From Planctomycetaceae bacterium (GTDB lineage: Bacteria > Planctomycetota > Planctomycetia > Planctomycetales > Planctomycetaceae): 64,000 bases of DNA. The first letter of the stretch is position 1, and each line of letters starts with the position of its first letter. The stretch is from positions 186,001-250,000 of the forward strand of contig JAKFUG010000014.1 of NCBI GenBank assembly GCA_021732785.1, read 5' to 3'. This document shows positions 26,566 to 34,305 of this stretch, in pieces. The notes under the pieces are model-generated. The model did no database searches, had not been told where the DNA came from, and saw only the letters and a program-made list of their open reading frames with translations. The position numbers were made by a program, and so were the translations under genes.

Positions 26566-27185
26566 AACTCATTGCCGTCAGTCAACGTGTGACCATCGAT
26601 CCGAAAACCGGCGAACGTCGCGATGCGCTCGATCAAGGCTGGGCGCGCTTTCTCCACGCGTGTGGATTCAGCCCGTTGCTGATTCCCAATCATCGTGAAA
26701 CCGCCGAGCAATTGATGCAGCTTGATTCCCTTTGTGGCGTGTTGCTGACCGGCGGAAACGATTTGGTCGCATACGGCGGTGATGTTCCCGAGCGCGACGA
26801 AACCGAGTTGTTCCTCGTCGATGAAGCCCTCCGTACGGGTCGTCCGCTGTTGGGTGTTTGTCGGGGCATGCAACTGCTTCAATGGCACGCGGACATTCCA
26901 TTACAACGGGTTGAGGGGCATGTCCGCACGCGACACACGCTGTCCTTTCCAAATGGTGCGGCCAGTGTGAACAGCTTTCACAACTGGGGAGCGACGACCA
27001 CGGCTCCGGGATGGGATGTCTGTGCCACTGCGGACGATGGCGTGGTTGAAGCCGTGATCCATCGACAACGTCGGCAGGCCGGAATCATGTGGCATCCCGA
27101 ACGCGAGTCGCCGTTTTGTCCGCGTGATTTCGTGTTTTTCCAACAGTTCTTTGCGGGAAGGGAAGTCTGGCCATGCGTGGATTAG
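26562..27185 (+). CDS. Class I glutamine-amidotransferase-like hydrolase, predicted gamma-glutamyl-CDP-amidate hydrolase
   Basis: The ATG at 26562 overlaps the previous stop (ATGA) and gives 207 residues starting MKLIAVSQRVTIDPKTGERR. The catalytic triad of the PuuD-like class I amidotransferase family is intact: Cys100 in GVCRGMQLLQ, His178 and Glu180 in IMWHPERESP; the oxyanion strand is LLTGGNDLV. In the C. jejuni MeOPN route the equivalent enzyme (Cj1417) removes glutamate from CDP-L-glutamine to leave CDP-amidate. The N-terminal pattern (ISQR-like start, ALDQ, W, then PLLIPN) fits that group. A gamma-glutamyl-GABA hydrolase is the main alternative, disfavoured by context. It overlaps the cytidylyltransferase gene by 13 bp. 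Confidence 0.83.
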   Translation: MKLIAVSQRVTIDPKTGERRDALDQGWARFLHACGFSPLLIPNHRETAEQLMQLDSLCGVLLTGGNDLVAYGGDVPERDETELFLVDEALRTGRPLLGVCRGMQLLQWHADIPLQRVEGHVRTRHTLSFPNGAASVNSFHNWGATTTAPGWDVCATADDGVVEAVIHRQRRQAGIMWHPERESPFCPRDFVFFQQFFAGREVWPCVD

Positions 27186-27913
27186 TGTTAGCCGCCGGTG
27201 CCGGGCGACGGCTTGGCCCTCTGGGGGAAGATCGCCCGAAATGTCTCGTGGAAGTCGGCGGGCGTCCGTTGCTTAGCTGGCAACACGCCGCACTTACCAA
27301 TGCGGGTATCAAGGAACTCGCGGTTGTCACGGGTTATCGGGCCGAGCAATTGCCGCAGGACGGATGGACTCGCTTTCACAACCCGCGCTATGCCGAGACC
27401 GGGGTGATTGCCTCACTGATGACGGCGAGAAGTTGGCTCGAAGAAGCCGATTGCATCGTCAGCTATGCGGATATCGTTTACGGTGCGGAAACCATTGCCG
27501 CCCTGCGGGATACCCTTGGCGACATCGCGATGACGTCTTATGCGAATTGGCGTGCTCTCTGGGAAGCCCGCTTTCCGGACCCGCTCAGTGATGCCGAGAC
27601 CTTCGCCGCCGATGCAGAAGGTCGCCTGCTGGAGATCGGTCGCCGTGCCCAGTCGCTGGAGCAGATTGAGGGCCAGTTCATGGGACTCGTGAAGTTCACA
27701 ACGAAGGGATTTGCTCTGGCCGCGCAGCATATTGATTCACTCGGCACCGCCGCCGATCGCCTGGATATGACGAGCCTGTTGCGCGGGCTCATCGAGAAAG
27801 GGACACCCGTTCAAACGCGAACGGTGGATGGTTTCTGGTACGAAGTCGACAATCAGGACGATGCCCAGTTCTTCCCGGAATGGGCCGGTCGGATGAAATG
27901 GCCCCGCAACTGA
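27173..27913 (+). CDS. Nucleotidyltransferase, predicted CTP:phosphoglutamine cytidylyltransferase
   Basis: A protein of 246 residues of the sugar-phosphate nucleotidyltransferase fold. The start MRGLVLAAGAGRRLGP carries the nucleotide-binding loop and RPKCLVEVGGRPLL the metal/substrate lysine segment. SYADIVYGAET gives the metal-binding Asp. The later segments WRALWEARFPDPLSDAETF and LEQIEGQFMGLVKFT are the features I associate with the C. jejuni Cj1416 group rather than with phosphocholine cytidylyltransferases. That enzyme couples CTP to L-glutamine phosphate, yielding CDP-L-glutamine and pyrophosphate. It overlaps the hydrolase gene by 13 bp and the next gene by up to 34 bp, so the order kinase, hydrolase, transferase is one transcription unit. 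Confidence 0.84.
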   Translation: MRGLVLAAGAGRRLGPLGEDRPKCLVEVGGRPLLSWQHAALTNAGIKELAVVTGYRAEQLPQDGWTRFHNPRYAETGVIASLMTARSWLEEADCIVSYADIVYGAETIAALRDTLGDIAMTSYANWRALWEARFPDPLSDAETFAADAEGRLLEIGRRAQSLEQIEGQFMGLVKFTTKGFALAAQHIDSLGTAADRLDMTSLLRGLIEKGTPVQTRTVDGFWYEVDNQDDAQFFPEWAGRMKWPRN

Positions 27914-29109
27914 CGGCCGATTCTGTTGAACACACCATGACGCACGACGACACGATGAACGCAAAACCGCCGATCATGCTCGTGTCCCCGCGCGAGCCGT
28001 CGGGGGTCTCGTGGATCATCAACTGTTTGCTGGAATTGGGCGTTCGGGTTGATCTGCAACCGACCGTCGATCAGATCTTCGGAATCGGACGACAACCGGC
28101 TTCGGCGATGTGGCTCCCCGAACCGGATGGCCGCTGGCGATTACATCCGCGGGCTTCGGCTCTGCAAAAGTGGTTGCCGTTTCTCACACGCAGTGAACGC
28201 TACACCTTCCGTCCTATCCCGCCGGTGCTGCATGTGCAGCGTTTACCGCTCCGTGATGAATCGCGCGGGCCGGTGATTCTGTTCGTACGTGATCTGCGTG
28301 ATGCCCTGCACTCGCTGTACCGTCGCCTGCAGCCGCAACTGACATGGTCCGAGTTCGTGGATTGGCCGCATGCGGAGACCTTGCTCGATGCGATTGATCA
28401 TTGGCGTCTGTTCATGGAAACCTGGCTGGATCAAGAGCCGGTGTTCGTCGGTCGCTTCGAAGATTACAAGGCCAATGCACAACTCCTGTTGACCAACATC
28501 CTGCGTTTCATGCAACTGGATTTTTCAGCGGACGAAATCGCGCGGGCCGCAGAGAATTCGAGCTACGCAGCAGCGGCAGCAGCGGAGCAGCGGTACCGTG
28601 AACTTCATCCGCACGATCAACAAGTGGCCAATCGCGCGGGGTTGGTGGGTGAATGGGAATCGCTTCCGGATCTCAAGCCCACGATGATGGACATCGAGCG
28701 CCGCGCCGGCCAACTCCTTGCACGATTCGGCTATCGTCTGAGCCACGAAAACGAGACCGCTGATCATTGGGACGCCTTGTCCATCAGCCGGGAGTTGTCT
28801 GCATTCTCTCGGTTCGACATTCCACAACGGATACTCGATGCCGTACCAACGGCACCGTTGCAGCCCATGCTCGATCGGTTGACTCAGTTTTCGCACCATC
28901 TGACATCCCGGCGGCTGGCCGACGCACGGCTGGAGACGGAGGATTCTCGCACCTTGCTCAGTTCGCTGGGTGAGTTCTGCACGCGGCATGACCCCACGGC
29001 GACAGTGGCGTTGCAGGCGCTGTCGCAATCCTTCACCGAGGGGTCCGCGTTTCATCTCGCGCGAATTCGGGCGTTGCTCCTCAGTCGGCGACCTTCGCCA
29101 ACGGAGTAG
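27880..29109 (+). CDS. Sulfotransferase-fold protein, candidate phosphoramidate transferase
   Basis: Up to 409 residues; ATGs at 27880, 27898, 27937 and 27955 are all possible and none has a strong ribosome binding site. A degenerate 5'-phosphate loop (SPREPSGVSWIINCL, about 36-50) is followed by VRDLRDALHSLY (about 136-147), which matches the 3'-phosphate-binding Arg/Ser motif of PAPS sulfotransferases, and by EDYKANAQLLLTNILRFM. The last 130 residues are an extra helical domain. Since the operon should make a 3'-phosphorylated CDP-amidate, a PAPS-type fold recognising a 3'-phosphate would suit it as the transferase. This is inference; a real sulfotransferase cannot be excluded. The 3' end overlaps the convergent hydrolase gene by 29 bp. 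Confidence 0.75.
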   Translation: MGRSDEMAPQLTADSVEHTMTHDDTMNAKPPIMLVSPREPSGVSWIINCLLELGVRVDLQPTVDQIFGIGRQPASAMWLPEPDGRWRLHPRASALQKWLPFLTRSERYTFRPIPPVLHVQRLPLRDESRGPVILFVRDLRDALHSLYRRLQPQLTWSEFVDWPHAETLLDAIDHWRLFMETWLDQEPVFVGRFEDYKANAQLLLTNILRFMQLDFSADEIARAAENSSYAAAAAAEQRYRELHPHDQQVANRAGLVGEWESLPDLKPTMMDIERRAGQLLARFGYRLSHENETADHWDALSISRELSAFSRFDIPQRILDAVPTAPLQPMLDRLTQFSHHLTSRRLADARLETEDSRTLLSSLGEFCTRHDPTATVALQALSQSFTEGSAFHLARIRALLLSRRPSPTE

Positions 29110-29923
29110 CGGCCGGCACGCCCGGGTCGGGTGGTAGCAGCGCTTGAAATTCACCGCTCTCGATCATGCGGTCGAGCAAAAAATGCGTGCTGCCGTAGGC
29201 CGAATGAGCATGCACGTTCACCCCCGGACAATCGCTGATGGTCTCGGCAAACTTTCGATCCAGCCGGTTCTTCAGGGCGTACCAGATCTCATAGGCCGTC
29301 TGTCCATTCGTCGTCAACAATCTCTCGCGAAGTGCGGACTTTGCTACGGCATCGGTCGACCAATCGGCGGTCCGGGGCGAAAACGCCCAGACTTTGTTCG
29401 CGTGCAACCGATGACCAAACCAGAGTGCTGGATAAGCCCCGCTCGAATAGCCGAGCGTGTAGACTTCCCGCACGTGCGGCAACGACGCGACATGCTGCCG
29501 GTGCCACTCCTCGAGACTCGCGAGGTCGGGAACTTCCGGGCTGAAGCCGCCCGCAAAATTATTGAAATTCGGGTCGCGGATCCATGTGAGATTGCGCCCG
29601 CTGAGTCCGGAGACCTGCATGAACTTGAGCAGCCCCATGCTGCAGATCGAGGCCCCATCCACGTAGGCGTCCATGCCTCCATAAATCAAAAACAGCTGCG
29701 CACTGCGGGGACGCGTCAAATGGACGAATGGTGGCCCGTCCACTCGATTCCGCATCTGCTGCTCGCGAAATCTGCGGCAGATCCATGTGGATGAAAAAAA
29801 CCAATCGAGGATCCGATGTCGCACGGCGGAAACCTTCTGTCTGGCAACGACGAACCGGGCATTCCCCGCACTGGTCGCCGCGTTCGTTGCACACTCATCA
29901 GTCTTATGCCGGAGGGCGGGCAA
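29081..29923 (-). CDS. Alpha/beta-hydrolase-fold protein
   Basis: A protein of 280 residues. VYTLGYSSGAYPALWFGHRL contains the nucleophile elbow GYSSG; the oxyanion strand is QLFLIYGGMDAYVDGAS and a C-terminal STHFLLDRM supplies the likely catalytic His. The first 60 residues are basic and may include a mis-assigned start; an ATG about 55 residues in (MRNRVDGPPF) is an alternative. It is the last gene of a minus-strand set after the AMP-ligase and the carrier protein, overlapping the latter by 20 bp. Such a position fits a thioesterase or acyltransferase that releases or transfers a carrier-bound group. Substrate unknown. The 3' end overlaps the convergent transferase gene by 29 bp. Confidence 0.72.
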   Translation of the reverse strand: MPALRHKTDECATNAATSAGNARFVVARQKVSAVRHRILDWFFSSTWICRRFREQQMRNRVDGPPFVHLTRPRSAQLFLIYGGMDAYVDGASICSMGLLKFMQVSGLSGRNLTWIRDPNFNNFAGGFSPEVPDLASLEEWHRQHVASLPHVREVYTLGYSSGAYPALWFGHRLHANKVWAFSPRTADWSTDAVAKSALRERLLTTNGQTAYEIWYALKNRLDRKFAETISDCPGVNVHAHSAYGSTHFLLDRMIESGEFQALLPPDPGVPAATPLAKVAD

Positions 29924-30227
29924 TCGTCGATTGATATCGGTCGATCAGTTTCGCCAGCGACTGCACATCGCGGAATGTTTCCTCGCGAAAATCGGCTTCC
30001 TGAAATTGAAAGTCGAACCGGTTTTCCAGCAGCCCGATGAGTTCGACCACCGCAAACGAATTCAGTTCTAACCCGCCGGCAAATAAGGGCGTTGTTGCCT
30101 GAAACTGGTCGCGCGGAATGCGCATGGACAGCTTTTCGAGCATCAACTGCCGGACTTGCTCGACGATCGGATCAAGAGGATCCACCGAGGACCTTTCACG
30201 AAGAAGGGCGACGTTTTGGCCACTCAA
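29904..30227 (-). CDS. Acyl (peptidyl) carrier protein
   Basis: A protein of 107 residues with the four-helix carrier pattern. The phosphopantetheine attachment site is in GGLELNSFAVVELIGLLENR, Ser57 taking the place of the DSL serine; Leu-Asn-Ser instead of Asp-Ser-Leu is a variant also seen in stand-alone carrier proteins. Helix 1 is DPLDPIVEQVRQLMLEKL. The extra 15 residues before it and a short Arg-Pro-Pro-Ala tail are unusual. It starts 27 bp downstream of the AMP-ligase gene and overlaps the hydrolase gene by 20 bp. The neighbouring ligase probably loads it. The acyl or aminoacyl group it carries is unknown. Confidence 0.85.
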   Translation of the reverse strand: MSGQNVALLRERSSVDPLDPIVEQVRQLMLEKLSMRIPRDQFQATTPLFAGGLELNSFAVVELIGLLENRFDFQFQEADFREETFRDVQSLAKLIDRYQSTIARPPA

Positions 30228-30254
30228 ACGCTCAACCCACGACGATCAACGCAG

Positions 30255-31679
30255 TCATGTTTCTTTGAGCAACGAGCGTAACGCCTGCCGATCGGGTTTG
30301 CCAGTTGACGTGAGCGGCAGTCGGTCCAGGAGATGAAATCGATCGGGAATCGCATGGGCGGGTAACCGCGTCTGGCATTCCTGGCGGAGTTGTTGTTCGT
30401 CGGTCCGTTGATCATTTGCTTGAACGCAGAAAGCGATCAACTCCACTCCGCGCGGCGTTGGTTCACCGGCCAGGACAATCGCTCTGGAAATCTGCGGGAG
30501 TTGCTCCAGGGCTTGTTCGACGTAGCTGAATGCCACGAGATATCCGTCGCGCTTCACGGAATCGTCACAACGCCCCTGAATCCGCAGATCGCCATGCTCA
30601 TCGACGGCACCGACATCGCGGGTGAGATACACGCCTTGCTGATAAAAATCCGCAGGCAATTCGGGGTCGCCGTTTGCGTTCGCATATCCGGCCATTGCGA
30701 ACGGATGCTCGAAACAGAGTGTGTCTGTCGCGTCTGTCTCGAGGGGATGGGAAACAAGTCGGACATGATCGAGCAGACGCCCGGAGGAGTGTCGCCGCCT
30801 CTCGTACGCATCATCGGGACTGGAGGCGGCCACGGCTCCGAGCTCGGTCGATCCGTAAACACAAACCGTGCAACCATGGCGTTCTTCGTAGCGGGCGAAC
30901 GTTTCCCCGTTCATCCGATCAGCACCCAATATGGAAAGACGATAAGGCCGTTTCTGCTTGCGGACCGCGATCAGTTGGTGGGCCAGCCCCGGCGTGAGAA
31001 ACACAACCGTGGGGTCAAACCTCTGTTCGGCTTGCAGGAAGGTGAGCAGGTTCGCCTGCGGAAGAATGCACACCGATGCTCCCGCCAGAACCGCTGGCAG
31101 GAAAGCTGCACCAAGGCCATACATGTGGGCGATGGGCAGCGGCAACAGCACGCGATCCGCTGCGGTAAGCTGAAATCGGCGCACACAGTTTTCCGCGTTT
31201 CCCAGCAACCGTTCCGGCGTGTAAACCGCCAACTTGGGTCGCGCCGTCGTACCGGAGGTTCCCAGATAGATGGACGACGATTTCGGCACAAACAACGTTG
31301 TGGATCGATGTTCAAGGACATATCCCAGCCCGGACGAATCACCGTTTGTTGCGGATTCCGGATCTCGTGACTGAATTGCCGTCGTGCAAAACTCCGGCAG
31401 TTCGGACCATGGAAACGCATTGCCCGTCATGGGTGTCGAGGGACGCCAGAAATAGCAGGCGCGTTCCGTTGCCAACAGATGCAACGCGGCGACCGCCGAG
31501 GCAACATCGTTCCGGCCAACCAACGCGATGACACCAGCGAGGCCCGATTCGTCGGCTGACCGCCACAACGCATCCAATCGCGCGAACTCGGCGTGAAGGG
31601 CCGCATACGTGACGGTCGTCCGCCCATCGGTCAGCCCGTTCTCGGATCGATGGACAGCAAGTCGGTCGGCGATGGACAT
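30255..31679 (-). CDS. ANL-superfamily AMP-dependent acyl/aminoacyl ligase
   Basis: A protein of 474 residues. The adenylation core motifs are in order: YLGTSGTTARPKLAVYTPER (P-loop-like A3), VYGSTELGA (A5), TRDVGAVDEHGDLRIQGRCD (A7/A8 with hinge) and LPLTSTGKPDRQALR with the catalytic C-terminal Lys. That is a complete, rather short ANL enzyme without carrier domain. It should adenylate a carboxylic or amino acid and load it on the carrier protein encoded 27 bp downstream. No NRPS condensation domain is nearby. Substrate-binding residues cannot be decoded by eye. A DltA-like aminoacyl role or a fatty-acid role are both possible. It lies 44 bp downstream of the PQQ-type propeller gene on the same strand. 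Confidence 0.85.
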   Translation of the reverse strand: MSIADRLAVHRSENGLTDGRTTVTYAALHAEFARLDALWRSADESGLAGVIALVGRNDVASAVAALHLLATERACYFWRPSTPMTGNAFPWSELPEFCTTAIQSRDPESATNGDSSGLGYVLEHRSTTLFVPKSSSIYLGTSGTTARPKLAVYTPERLLGNAENCVRRFQLTAADRVLLPLPIAHMYGLGAAFLPAVLAGASVCILPQANLLTFLQAEQRFDPTVVFLTPGLAHQLIAVRKQKRPYRLSILGADRMNGETFARYEERHGCTVCVYGSTELGAVAASSPDDAYERRRHSSGRLLDHVRLVSHPLETDATDTLCFEHPFAMAGYANANGDPELPADFYQQGVYLTRDVGAVDEHGDLRIQGRCDDSVKRDGYLVAFSYVEQALEQLPQISRAIVLAGEPTPRGVELIAFCVQANDQRTDEQQLRQECQTRLPAHAIPDRFHLLDRLPLTSTGKPDRQALRSLLKET

Positions 31680-31723
31680 CGAATTGCCTCCCGATCACAA
31701 CAACGATCAACACAGCACGCGGA

Positions 31724-33340
31724 TTACGGCTCGCCGATACACAGCATGTTTTCCGCCGTGCGAATGTAGAGACGTCCATCGAGGATTGCCGGTGTGGAAA
31801 GGACCGTTTCGCCGAAGGCATGCTCGTCGATCGCTTCGAAAACTTTGCCCGCGTGAAAGACGGTCGCGACGCCGTCTTCACTGATGACCAGCAGCTTTTT
31901 GTCGAGGATGAGCGGCGACATCGAGAAACGTCCGCGCAGTCGATGCTGCCAAACGGTTTCACCCGTGGTGGCATCGAGGCACGTCGCAATGCCGGTATCG
32001 TTGACGATATAAAGCCGGCCATCCACATACGCCGGCGAGGGAACGTGCGGGCCGCCCCGTTCATTTCGCCACGCGATATGCGACGCCGTGATGTCGCCGT
32101 GACCACCCGGTCGGATGGCCATGATGGGACCATTGCGGCCGGAGGATGAGAAGAGCATGCCCCCGCCGTGGACGATCATCGGAATCGATTCTTCCGAGGA
32201 ACCGTTGACGCGCCAGAGTTCTTTTCCGCTAGCGGGATCGTAACTGATGACGATGTTGGCTCCGTTGTAGATCAACTCGTCGCGGTCGCCGATGTGCAGC
32301 AAGACCGGATTCGACCAGCCTGCCTGGTTGGGACGATCGTTTTTCCACCGCTGCAGGCCCGTCCGCTTATCGTAAGCGGCACACAACGAGGTGCCTTTCG
32401 TCTGGTCCTGCATGACAATGACGAGATCGCGATACAGCACCGGCGTTGTGCCCGGACCGTGCATGGTGGGAAACAGCCCCAGATCCGTTTGCCAGAGACG
32501 ATTTCCCTCCCGATCACAACAAACCAGACCACTGTTGCCGAGGAACGCGATCACCCGCTCGCCATCCGTCACCACGGTCGACGAAGCATACGTGTTCTTC
32601 CAGTACAGCTTTTCCACTTCATGGGGTGACGGTGCGGAATGCTTCCATAAGACGTGACCATCGGTGCGATCCAGCGCTAACAGATATCGTTCGGGACCGG
32701 CATCGGCGGCTTCCGGACGCGGACCTTCCGTCGTGAGAAAGATCGCGTTGTCCCACACAATCGGCGAACTGTTGCCCCGTCCCGGCAGCGGCGTTTTCCA
32801 TCGGGTTTCCCAACCATTGAGGAGCGCCCCGGTCGGCACGATCCCTTGTTGCGTTGGACCGCGAAAACTCGGCCATTGCTTCTCGGCATCCGCAGCGGGG
32901 AAAATCGGCCTGATCGACACATTCGCGGCATCATCGGCTTTGCCTCGGCGGTCGGCACTTTCCAGCACCTTGATGAGCAGGGCTTCGTCCGCAAACGGCG
33001 GTTTTTGTTTCTTGGCTTCGTAGGCTTCGCGAACCAACAGCAGGAACCGGTCGGCGATGTACTTTCGTTTTTCGTAGGACTGTCGCAGGAGCGGATTGGC
33101 CGCAATCGCCTCGCGACCGTGCTGTTTCATGAAGAGATAATAATTGTCGGGCGTAGCGACCCGTTGCCATTCGGCTCGGAGATCGGTGGGGATCATCGTC
33201 GCCAGGACCGCGTGATAGTCACGACTGGTCAGATCCTGATGGAGCGCTTCGAGCTGACGGCTATGCGGGTAGGGTTCGTCCGCGATGACGAACGAGGGAA
33301 TCAAACACAACAGGCAGAGACATCGCATCCACGCCGGCAT
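31724..33340 (-). CDS. Secreted PQQ-like beta-propeller repeat protein
   Basis: A protein of 538 residues. A signal peptide (MRCLCLLCLIPSFVIADEP) is followed by about 120 helical residues and then by WPSFRGPTQQGIVP, the usual opening of planctomycetal outer-membrane-biogenesis-type propellers. Several PQQ-like repeats follow, for example RYLLALDRTDGHVLWKHS, CDREGNRLWQTD, SYDPASGKELWRVNG and CLDATTGETVWQHRL. There are no catalytic residues of quinoprotein dehydrogenases that I can identify, so a binding or scaffolding role outside the cytoplasm is likelier. It sits upstream of the AMP-ligase on the same strand, spacing 44 bp, which allows but does not prove co-transcription. Confidence 0.88.
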   Translation of the reverse strand: MPAWMRCLCLLCLIPSFVIADEPYPHSRQLEALHQDLTSRDYHAVLATMIPTDLRAEWQRVATPDNYYLFMKQHGREAIAANPLLRQSYEKRKYIADRFLLLVREAYEAKKQKPPFADEALLIKVLESADRRGKADDAANVSIRPIFPAADAEKQWPSFRGPTQQGIVPTGALLNGWETRWKTPLPGRGNSSPIVWDNAIFLTTEGPRPEAADAGPERYLLALDRTDGHVLWKHSAPSPHEVEKLYWKNTYASSTVVTDGERVIAFLGNSGLVCCDREGNRLWQTDLGLFPTMHGPGTTPVLYRDLVIVMQDQTKGTSLCAAYDKRTGLQRWKNDRPNQAGWSNPVLLHIGDRDELIYNGANIVISYDPASGKELWRVNGSSEESIPMIVHGGGMLFSSSGRNGPIMAIRPGGHGDITASHIAWRNERGGPHVPSPAYVDGRLYIVNDTGIATCLDATTGETVWQHRLRGRFSMSPLILDKKLLVISEDGVATVFHAGKVFEAIDEHAFGETVLSTPAILDGRLYIRTAENMLCIGEP

Positions 33341-33411
33341 CGCGCCACCTCGATCAGGGTTGTTTACGATTGATCGAAGCCTATTCTACGTGTACACCCG
33401 GCGGCAAACCA

Positions 33412-34305
33412 TCACAGCGTTGTCTCGAAGGTCTTGACCTCGACGACATCCACAGCAACGCTCATCGCGTGCCGTCCGCCGCCGACGAAGACGCCGCGGA
33501 TCGGTGCGACGTCACCATAATCGCGGCCCCATGCGGCGGTCAGGTGCCGGTGTTGCGGAATGCAGTTGTTGGTCGGATCAAAGTCGACCCAGCCACGGCC
33601 CGGGCAAAAGACCGAAATCCACGCATGGGAGGCATCGGCCCCGACGAGTTTTGTCCCCCCCGGTGGTGCATCGGTCAGCAGATAACCACTCACGTATCGG
33701 GCGGCCAGCCCCAGACTACGCAGGCAGGAAATCTGCAGATGGGCAAAATCCTGGCAGACACCGCGACGCCGACGCAACACTTCGATCGTCGGCGTTTGTA
33801 ACACGGTCGCCGTCGGATCATATTCGAAGTCCGTGTAAATCCGTGCGGTTAAATCGATGACCGCCGCCAACAGCGGCCGCCCGGACGGAAAGCTCAGGCG
33901 GGCGAATTCTTCGGCTTCGGTGAGATACCGCACGTAAGGCGATTCCGCCGTGAACTGCACGGCTTGACGACATTCCTGGTCAATGGGGTAACGGAGTCGA
34001 TCGCGGGACTCTTCCCATCCGGGGGAAGTCTTCGGATCAATGGGCAGCGGTGGATCGCGGCGCAGCCGGCTCAGAGCCGTGACGATGAGTTGGTCGTGCG
34101 GCTGATCAAAGGCGAAGTACCAGATGCGATTGCCGAAATAGTCGGTCCACGGACGGCGAACCACGGGCTCAGGAGAGATCTCCAGTGTGAAATCTTCGCA
34201 CGATTGTCCGGGAAAAGTCCCCGGTTGAAGGCAGGCTTGATTTTGCCCCAACATGACGGAATCGGAATAGCGGTACTTCGTCTCGTGGCGGATGGAATAA
34301 ATCAT
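33412..34305 (-). CDS. Transglutaminase-like protein
   Basis: A protein of 297 residues: an N-terminal bacterial transglutaminase-like beta domain (IRHETKYRYSDSVMLGQNQA) followed by the papain-like core. The triad is intact: Cys184 in RRGVCQDFAHLQISCLRSLG, His227 in GADASHAWISVF, Asp243 in GWVDFDPTN. These stand-alone proteins are cytoplasmic and of unproven function; protease, amidase or cross-linking activity have been suggested for the family. The start overlaps the stop of the ATP-grasp/alpha-E gene as ATGA. It closes a five-gene set (ATP-grasp, alpha-E, transglutaminase/DUF2126, fused ATP-grasp/alpha-E, transglutaminase). Confidence 0.92.
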   Translation of the reverse strand: MIYSIRHETKYRYSDSVMLGQNQACLQPGTFPGQSCEDFTLEISPEPVVRRPWTDYFGNRIWYFAFDQPHDQLIVTALSRLRRDPPLPIDPKTSPGWEESRDRLRYPIDQECRQAVQFTAESPYVRYLTEAEEFARLSFPSGRPLLAAVIDLTARIYTDFEYDPTATVLQTPTIEVLRRRRGVCQDFAHLQISCLRSLGLAARYVSGYLLTDAPPGGTKLVGADASHAWISVFCPGRGWVDFDPTNNCIPQHRHLTAAWGRDYGDVAPIRGVFVGGGRHAMSVAVDVVEVKTFETTL

